From NCBI GenBank assembly GCA_963855995.1, contig OY979724.1, positions 3,506,858 through 3,570,857 on the forward strand: a stretch of 64,000 nucleotides of DNA, written 5' to 3'. Shown here one piece after another: positions 56,701 through 64,000 of the stretch. Below the pieces are notes generated by a model. The model ran no database searches and had not been told where the DNA came from. It worked only from the letters and a program-made list of their open reading frames with translations. This DNA is from Muricea muricata. Taxonomy: Eukaryota > Cnidaria > Anthozoa > Malacalcyonacea > Plexauridae. Position 1 is the stretch's first letter. Every line of letters starts with the position of its first letter. The position numbers and the translations under genes are program-made.

Positions 56701-59700
56701 TGGCACGTTGACCAATCGGCGTAGGGCAAAAGTAATGTCGATTTCACAATATGCATGTTAGTAATCATGTAAAATTTGAAAAGGTCAACGAATTAACTAT
56801 TATCGTAAACCGTAATAGTCATACACTGATACACAGCTTGTACCTATATCTAAACCTTGCTAATAGCAATAGCGGTGAGTTTCGGAATAGCGTACATTAC
56901 TGACATGCAATATTAACTTTAGCTCGTGTATACTACCGCTTACTTACATTTTTACCGACGTCATCCTTGCTTTCCATCAAGGCCTCGAGCTCCAACTGAA
57001 AAAGCAAACAGTCATTCATGAATTACTTCACGACGTCGCTCATTTATAGTGGTTGCAACCAAGCTGTCTGAAATATTCCTGCTAACGATTGACGCACGGT
57101 GCTTTAAAACAAGTTCAACCAGTTATGAAGACGAAATACAAGACTTACCTGTTGGTTTTTCTTCAATTTGTCCGTCTCGGCCAGTTTGTCTTGAAGTTCT
57201 TCCAGTTCGTGAGTCAATGAAATCACCTGGAAAAGAACAACACATTATAGACTCCAGATTCAAATGACTTTTATATGGGTTCAGTGGGCGATGCCTCCTG
57301 ATATTAGATTGGACATACAGGGTGATTTCGTTTTATAAATTTCTGTGAACCAAGGCAACGTTACGGAAAGTTTTCTTAATATCACCGTTTATTTGGCATT
57401 TTCCCATCTGTAATTCCTTAGAAAATCTACTTTTTTTAGTTTTTATTCTTATAACCAGTCACTCAGACAAAGCCTGTTTTAGTAAAAGTTGGTTGGCGAC
57501 CCAGATATCTATTAGAGAGAGGTGCCCGTTTTAGAGGGATGTCTGTATTAAAGACATCATTGTACTGTTTTACAGTTGAGAGAGAGAGAGAGATGCACTG
57601 TTTTATAGTTGAGATAGAGAGAGCGCAGCTTTCGTCAGAGAACAGACTGTATGGGAATAAAGATTGTATTAGAAAGATTGCCTGCAGTGGAGATGGTGTC
57701 ATTAACTTGTTCATTTCTATCACCAGAGTTGCAAAAAAGCTACGGGTATTACCCGTGAGGAAGGTTTGCAAAATGGACAGTCAGTGAGGAAGGTTTCATG
57801 TCAACACGTACTACATAATGTATCCTAAACACTAAAATAACAAAAAATATTAGATGATGATCTATTCCAGAAATCATGCCTTCTTTCTAAAAAAAATAGT
57901 GATTCATTCGCAAGACTAATTCTGATCTTCAGTTTGTAAAACCAACTTTTTGAGGAACGTTTGCAACCTTTGAAAATTTTGCCCGGAGGAAGTTTGAACG
58001 CTTTTTGCAACTCTGTCTATCTCTTACCTTCGTTTCATTCTGTCTTGCTTCTCTCTCGGCCGCGTCGCGTTCGGCCGAGAGCTTTTCCGAATTCGCTTTC
58101 TCTTCCGCTAACATCTACAAACAGGAAACACAACCGCTATGTCTACATGAACTTCGCAAACACTGCACAGAGAGAAGCTTCACAAACAAAGCTCTTGCTT
58201 GTATTTCACGAAGAAAAATGATTTAAAACCAACCGTATCAAATTTGCGTTGCTTCTTCTCCAGTTCCCCAACACGGCCTCGATCTTTGTCGACCGTCAGG
58301 TTCAAGTCGTCGAGCTAAAAATACAAACATATCCTACGTAAGACAGGGTTCGTACAAGTATAAGTAAGAGTAAAATTCAAGGACGTTTTAAGGACTTTCA
58401 AAACCACATATCAGGAAATTCAATGTGACTAAAATCAGTTGTTAAATAATGTTCCAACTGCAGTTTAAACGAATTAGAAACACATTATTTAGGTCATGAA
58501 CTATCACAATTTGATTTTAAAGGTTAAAAAATGCCCACAAACTAAAGCAGGACGAATTTAAGGACTTTCAAGCACTTTCTTATATATAAAGGACTTTCAA
58601 GGCCATGAATATTTGTTTTCAAATTCAAGGACATTTAAGGACATTCAAGTTTTGTACGAACCCTATGTAAGACTAACACTCAAAGCCATTCCAAACTGCA
58701 ACTAAACGAAACGTAACTTCCTCTACGCAATACCCAGGGTTCGTTCATACAAATAAGAGCAAAATTCTAGCACGTTTTAAAAGGACGTTCAGGGCCATAT
58801 ATCATCAAATTCAAGGATTAAAATGAGTTGTTGAATTATATTCAACTGCAGTTTAAATTAATTTGAAAAAGATTCACAAGTTATGAACCACTATAATTTA
58901 TTTCTTTAATGGCGAGAAAACGTCCAGAAGGTAAAGCAGGACAAACTCAAATACTTTCAAGGCAGTTTTGTACTAACGCTGAATACCTCATTTCGAGTTC
59001 TAGTACAGTACGTTTCAATGAAAAAGTAGCTTAAAACAACTCGTTACAAGAATAATGAAGCCATATAAAGACTTTGGCATAATACTATACTACGATATTT
59101 TACTCATTCTATATTTTTAATAGTTAGTTACTGTAGGTTTAGAAAGTTGAAGATGTAGAGCTACCCTATAGACATGCTTCGATAAACGAGTTATGATTAT
59201 AACTATTGACCAACCTCCTCTTGCAATCGCTTTTTGGACTTCTCTAGTTTAGCATTGTTGGCACGCAGTTCATCGATTAAGGTTTGAAGTGACTCTTGAT
59301 CCTGTCTCGTTTTCTTCTTACTAATGACCAATTCCTCTATCTCGTCGTCTTTAGCTTTAATGTTCGTCTGGAAGGATGAGATCTAGAAAATACAAGTATT
59401 CTAGATTAAGATCTTCCATTGTTTCCGATACTTCATTTCGCTTCACAAGACAAGAATTGTAACGACGACAGCAAACAAACTTGGTATTATTGCCAATTCT
59501 CATCATTCTACGAATGAATTTAGTCGCGTACCTGCGTTTGCAGTTCGCTTTGTTTTTGTTGTAATATACGTATCTCTTCCGATGCACCAGACAATTCATC
59601 TGTGACAGAATCCAATTCGGAACCAGCCTCCCTGAGTTTGGTGCTCAGACTCAATTTTTGTCGTGTCTCTTCGGCAATGGATTCCTGGAATGCACAAGTC

Positions 59701-62700
59701 GTGTTATACGCATGAAAATATCGCATTTACAATGTCGTAAAAACGTAAGTCACGCTCTCGGTCTCCGGAAAACGTGCTCCATTAGAGAGTGGTTCACGCC
59801 AAAGGACAAACCTTCGACATTTCCGTTGGAACAAACAGAATAAAATACACCACACGCAAAATTTTTAAACCATACGATTCACGAAAGATCTTTTAAATGC
59901 TGTCCTAAGACACTTCGTGTGATCCCAGAAACGTTACGGTAAAAAAACTGAATACATCAATCTTCCGACGATCGAGTTGACTGAGTTGTACCGTTTGACA
60001 TTTTCATAGAACTGCTATCAGCATGTCCAGTGTCCGTACAATTGTACGCCGCACACATCAAACGCCTCTAGTCAAATCCGTCAAGAAATGTAAACAGAAA
60101 GATTATTTAATCTTAACAACCAAGTCGCTGTGGTTGAGTAACGTGTCTCAGAGCGTCATTTTCGGTCGTTAGATACATCGGATATAGTGGGTAAAGCATT
60201 TAGCGGTTGAAAATTTTACTTTTATCGCGAAGAAATGGCCCGAAACTGGTCGTTTGCGGTTTTCATGATACTAAAACTCATTGACATAAATACATCTGGA
60301 CTGCCTGCTCGCAATATTTTCGCTTGAATTTTGCGTTATCAGTTCAAAATCACGAAGGTTGACGAATACTGACGAAAAATGATGAATATGAGACTGACTG
60401 AACATCGCTGGCTCTTAAACAATACAAAAAATACTGGACAGCAGACAACTTCATGAGCAAACACTCTTATATTTCGGCCATCTTTGAAAACGCTTTTCAA
60501 AGCCGAGCTGGCTGTCCAGATGTATATATGTGATATGTCAATGCTAAAACTCTCTAATAGAGAGACAGGAGTAAAATTTTCTACTCGCATGCATGGCTTG
60601 CCGTTTGACAAGAGGCGTTTGACAATTGCGGTTTACAAATTCACGACTAAAACATGTTGACAGCGGTTCTACGAAACTTTAAACGACACAAGTCAGACAT
60701 CTCGAACGTCGGTATTCACAAGGTTTCTGAGATAATACAAAGGAGCTCTTTCGTCTATCGTTGTCGTAAACCATAATAATCACACTATAAAATTTCCTAA
60801 CTCACCTGAGCGTCTTGCAACTGCGAACTCAACGATGCCTTATCCCTTTCCAGGTTTCGAGATTTCTCCTCAGCCTCGTCCAGTTGTAATATAAGAGTGT
60901 CTATTTCCTTTTCTGCCTTGTCTTTTGTCGACTGCAAGTCGGCAACCTGGCGTTCGTCGTCGTTCAAACGGACATTGACCTCGCTCAGGCTGTGTTCTAA
61001 CGTTTTCACACGGCGTTCAAGCTCGGACTTCGTCTTGCTCGTCGCTTGAAGGTCTTCTTGCAGTTCCGAATTGCTTTCCTCGAGCTTAGCTTTTGCTTTT
61101 TCGAGCTGAACTTTCGTCTGCAAGGAAAAAACCAACAAAACGAGTTAAACAGCAAGAAATACGCTGTATCCTTCAGTGCTTGCATCACTGTCCAGCCTTC
61201 GCAATTATCGGCGACAAAAGGCAATTGCCACCGAAAATGAAATTATCGGCAATTTTTTGCCTCCGACGAATTTTTTGTGGTCATTGCAAATTGTACTTCT
61301 ATTTTAAAGCAATGTACGCGTACCCACTGTGTTCATGTTAAAAAATGAGAAAATTCATCATTATTTTGAGGGGTTCTTCCTTATTATTCTTCCTATTTAC
61401 CAGCAACGAAAACTGTAGCTTCGGTGGTGTAGTGGTCAGACCACTCGCCTTTCACCTCTGAGGTTCCGAGTTCGATTCCCAGTAAGGTGGACTCGAAGTA
61501 GTCCACCTTACTGGGAATCGAACTATAGTCAACGCTCTGCCGAAAGTCGTGGGTTTTCTCTGGGTACTCCGGTTTCCTCCCACAGGGAAAGTTAACAGGG
61601 GGGGATAGGTAATACGGGCCCACAGTAATTGGCTCACGCTGTTGTGGTGACCCTGCCCGTGTGGCAAAAGCTAAATAAAATAAAATAAAACAAAAACTGC
61701 CGCCGAACTTCAAATTATCGACGGCAATTTTTGCCTCCGTGAATTTATCCAAATTGCGAGGGCTGCTGTTACAACTGTGCATTGGAACTAGAACATTTTT
61801 CTTTTTTCGTAGCAAGTAAATAATGTGAGGTCGGTTGTACGAAAGGTGAATAGCGTTATCCACCGGATAATGATTTTTTTAAACTTTCTAAACATGTTCA
61901 GTAACTGGTAAAACACATATCAAAGTTTGGCGTTTTCGAGTTAAAGTCACGTTTTATCTCCTGCGAGTTCAATAGAGAGTTTCAGATTTGACTTCGACTA
62001 CCGCTACTGCTAACTTATTCCGATTTTTAAGCAATCTGATTGGTCAGTTGGGCAGATCAAGCTCATCCTGATTGGCTGAAAGGTTGATTGAGGTAGTGGT
62101 AACGGTAGTGGAAGTCGAATCTGAACCTCTCTATTATCAGTTTACCTTCTTTGTGGACTCCAGTTGACCGTTCAGATCCTCCACAAGAGTGGAATGTTTC
62201 TGGCGCAGGTTAGACATGGCCGCTTCGTGTGCGGCTGATTCTTCACTAATGCTTTTCTTCAACGACTCCAGCTCGTGCTCTCTCTTCGTTTTCATTTCTT
62301 GCGCTGCTGTAGTTGTGTCGATGGATTCCTCAAGTTCGGTTTTGAGGTTTTCTAATTCCTACAAAATGGAAGGGAATGTATAGTTAGTAACTAGTAAGGA
62401 ATGCAATCGATTTACAATGGCCTGGAATGGTTGTCAAGCTCACGCCTCATGGAAGGCATGTTACACAAGGTAGGTCCTATAGAAATTTGCAATAAGATTA
62501 TCCGGTCATCAATTTATGTTTCGGTAACTAAGGCAACCGTTAGGGGTAGAAGAGGTTAAGGTTAGGCATGTTATGGGTTGGGGATACTTGGTGATAGAAT
62601 AATATTAGTGACCGAAACATAAATTGATTACCGACCATCCTCACAGGACAACTGGGGATTGAGCTATCCAGTATAAATAAAATGCGTTAAGTTAAGTTTC

Positions 62701-63926
62701 CTCCTACATTAATATTGGATCAATTAGAGATGATTCCTTACTGCACCTCTTAGAACTGATAGAGCTATCCAGCATAAATAAAGTTAGTTTAGGTTAGGTT
62801 TCCTTCTGTAGTAACGCTGGATCAATAAGAGATGATCCTTACTGGACCTCTCGGAAGAACAGTTTAGAACTGATAGAGGTATCCAGTATAAATAAAATAT
62901 GTTCAGTTTAAGTTTCCTCCAACATTGGATCAATTAGAGATGATTCTTACTGGGCCTGTAGGAAGAACAATTTAGACCTGATAGAGCTATCCAGCATAAA
63001 TAAAGTTAGATTAGTTTAGGTTTCCTACTGTAGTAACACTGGATCAATGAAAAACGATCTTGACTGGGAAAACAGTTAGAAAGTCGAAGCTAATGGCCAA
63101 TGAACATTGCAAGATTGATTGCAAAATCTGAAATAAAAAGGACAAACCTCGCTGATTTCTTTTTTCTGTTTTTCAGCCTTGGACCGAGACGCTTTCTCTG
63201 CATCGAGATCTTCATTCAGTTCTTCGATTCTGTTTTCCAAATCTCGAATGCTTCTTTCCAGCTCTAGACGTTTGTTAGTTTCCGTGTCAACTCTACAAAC
63301 ACACAACAACACATCCACTTATTCCACGATGAACGTTCAACGCTCACAAACAGTGACAGGTACTGCCAGAGTGGAGGACGAATGATATCCGAATTATTCG
63401 TTCAGCCACGTAGGATTCTCCCCTCAGGCAAAAACGGGTTATCAACTTATGTTTCGCTAGCTGAGGTTTAATACAGTAGAGGTTAGAGCTTGGTGTTGGG
63501 GTAAGGTTTAGTATTAGGGTCGGGGATAAAATCATATTCATGAGCGTAGCATAATTTCATTATCACAAAACGCCAGACATCTTGCAAGTTGTCCATTTTG
63601 TCCGCAACGTGTCAACAAATTGCGACAAGCTTGTCAATTTCATCAAATTGCAACTGAAATGCGTTCAAATCAAGCACATACGTCGTCACCACTCAGCACG
63701 TATCTTTTTTCTTTAAATTTTATACACCTTTTATAGTTTTCAAGTTAATACTCCCCAAGAGAGCTCTCCACCCCCCCCCCCCCCCTCCCCCCCCCCCCCA
63801 CAAAACCTAGTTCTACAACACTGGCAAGGATGCCAAAAGGATAGCAAAAACGAGAGATTCTAACCTGGAATTACTTTCGTTGACATCTTGTTCCCTCTTC
63901 GTAAGCACACCTTCCAACTCTTCAAT
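50703..63926 (-). CDS. MYH10: Non-muscle-type myosin II heavy chain, C-terminal 892 aa (partial)
   Basis: The coiled-coil rod of conventional myosin, which dimerises and assembles into bipolar filaments for actomyosin contraction. Exons, 5-prime to 3-prime: 63926-63865, 63292-63148, 62358-62146, 61117-60806, 59684-59532, 59382-59215, 58314-58234, 58114-58028, 57226-57149, 56995-56948, 56468-56256, 55835-55545, 55315-55227, 54477-54354, 53803-53720, 53498-53374, 52787-52679, 51681-51509, 50826-50703; 2679 bases in one frame. Landmarks shared with MYH9/MYH10: [90 protein letters not shown] and [18 protein letters not shown]. The rod ends TLKSRLR, followed by a non-helical tailpiece ([19 protein letters not shown] ... 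TTASTDE), which favours the non-muscle over the striated class. Motor, neck and the start of the rod lie beyond the right edge. Several donors are GTTGGT or GTTTGT rather than GTAAGT. Introns carry many repeats but no exon is broken. Confidence 0.96.
51786..51955. mobile_element. GCTTTCGATC-family MITE, copy 2
   Basis: TTGCAAAGCTTTCGATCCAC and CTCGGATCTTCATCAATGCT pair with their complements around 51856; the end sequence TTTCCACAAAATTATAT matches the copy at 27165-27310. Located in the myosin intron between 51681 and 52679. Confidence 0.65.
52985..53235. repeat. AATGGAC fold-back relic in a myosin intron
   Basis: AAAGAGCATCTTACAACAGG, CTGCAAAGCTCGGTTGGGAA and CTTGCGAAGTCGATAAATTT match the arms of 33114-33521 and 33918-34304; termini are lost. 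Confidence 0.45.
54672..54966. mobile_element. AATTAGTCG-family fold-back repeat, copy 2
   Basis: Inverted relative to 7448-7750 and matching it end to end: AATTTCCAGGTGACTATTGA, TCACAGACCAGTGACTATAG, ACACCTGGAAATTTATACTG, then a hairpin around TATATCCACTTTGCC and the end GGCGACTAATTGTTAA. Located in a myosin intron. Confidence 0.65.
55915..56045. repeat. CAAGTTG-rich repeat fragment in a myosin intron
   Basis: CGCGACAGCTTGTTAACAAC, TTTTGCAAGTTGCTTGCC and ACAGGCTTGCTGCAACTTG resemble 27830-27990 and the body of 6463-6977. Confidence 0.5.
58346..58670. mobile_element. MITE with CAGGGTTCGTAC ends, and a second partial copy
   Basis: Left CAGGGTTCGTACAAGTATAA, right AAGTTTTGTACGAACCCT, about 325 bp. 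It is rich in AAGGACTTTCAAG and TTCAAGGAC motifs. A related partial copy follows at 58735-58985 (GGGTTCGTTCATACAAATAA). No clean target duplication is seen. Confidence 0.6.
61193..61765. mobile_element. hAT-type non-autonomous element, copy 2, split by a SINE
   Basis: Ends CAGCCTTCGCAA and TTGCGAGGGCTG; shared interior with 5309-5670 (TGCAAATTGTACTTCTATTT, TTAAAGCAATGTA) in inverted orientation. The SINE at 61416-61692 sits inside it. Located in the myosin intron between 61117 and 62146. Confidence 0.75.
61416..61692 (+). mobile_element. tRNA-derived SINE with conserved central domain
   Basis: The head resembles a tRNA gene: A-box region TGGTGTAGTGGTC at 61424-61436 and B-box GGTTCCGAGTTCGATTCCC at 61462-61480. 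A hairpin (AGTAAGGTGGACT ... AGTCCACCTTACT) follows, then TTTTCTCTGGGTACTCCGGT and TTCCTCCCACAGGG, wording I associate with the deeply conserved SINE domain shared by cnidarian and deuterostome SINEs. It ends in an AAATA-type tail. Flanked by a 7-bp duplication AAAACTG (61409-61415 and 61693-61699). Transcription would be by RNA polymerase III and mobilisation by a LINE in trans. Confidence 0.8.
61971..62135. mobile_element. MITE abutting myosin exon at 62146
   Basis: 165 bp with ends AATAGAGAGTTTCAGATTTG / CGAATCTGAACCTCTCTATT and arms continuing ACTTCGACTACCG / CGGTAGTGGAAGT. It ends ten bases from the splice donor of the exon at 62146-62358 without disturbing it. Confidence 0.7.
62640..63070. 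repeat. ~110-bp tandem repeat, array 5 (about 4 units)
   Basis: Same unit as the arrays in the receptor gene (GAAGAACAGTTTAGAACTGA, AGCTATCCAGTATAAATAAA, CTGTAGTAACACTGGATCAA), here in the myosin intron between 62358 and 63148. Confidence 0.9.
63765..63800. repeat. Poly-C tract
   Basis: About 30 C with two T interruptions, in the myosin intron between 63292 and 63865. Likely length-variable and error-prone. Confidence 0.85.
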
Positions 63927-64000
63927 CTTAGTAAAAAATAATAAAACACCTCAGATAAACACCTACACATACTTGTTCTAAACAAAAGATGAAAACACCC

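Noticed and set aside
61393..61863. 156-codon minus-strand open frame
   Set aside because: Runs across the SINE and both boundaries of the hAT element in an intron; no coding origin is plausible.

Overview
This is a metazoan nuclear genome window, most likely from a cnidarian, probably an anthozoan; a sponge or another early-branching animal cannot be excluded. The base composition is AT-rich, genes have short exons with consensus GT..AG introns, and intergenic DNA is crowded with short inverted-repeat DNA transposons. The genes are an ADP-ribosylarginine hydrolase, an immunoglobulin/CUB transmembrane receptor, a coiled-coil protein and a metazoan myosin II heavy chain. There are no operons, no bacterial genes and no CRISPR array. 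All spliced models were assembled by hand from splice sites and reading phase; each gives one uninterrupted frame whose exon lengths sum to a multiple of three.

Layout. 1-2.1 kb: a possible last exon of an upstream gene, one TA-flanked MITE and a perfect palindrome. 2.1-5.2 kb (+): complete three-exon ADPRH, 361 aa. 5.3-7.0 kb: a hAT-type element and a long relative of the TA-flanked MITE. 7.0-15.6 kb (-): a complete 13-exon gene for an 820-residue type I membrane receptor (signal peptide, four Ig-like domains, CUB domain, Ser/Thr/Pro stalk, one membrane helix, tyrosine-rich tail with an ITAM-like pair). Its introns carry a ~110-bp tandem repeat. 15.6-19.6 kb: fold-back elements and a broken RecQ-type helicase fragment. 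19.7-30.5 kb (+): a nine-exon gene for an unrecognised 317-aa coiled-coil protein. 31-44.1 kb: a transposon graveyard ending in three giant palindromes; one has a core built of smaller palindromes and one carries an inward-facing zinc-ribbon exon in each arm. 44.1-50.7 kb: AT-rich intergenic DNA with a hAT MITE that has a perfect 8-bp target duplication, and a decayed SINE. 50.7-64 kb (-): the 19 C-terminal exons (892 aa) of a non-muscle-type myosin II heavy chain, which continues past the right edge.

The genes do not form a pathway. The most interesting element is the Ig-CUB receptor. It has an unusual domain set (one Ig domain with no cysteine, another with its F-strand cysteine replaced), symmetric phase-1 exons and an array of YxxPhi motifs, two spaced as in an ITAM. 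This is the layout expected of an invertebrate recognition or phagocytic receptor signalling through SH2-domain kinases. The second highlight is the 34.7-44.1 kb block of nested giant palindromes.
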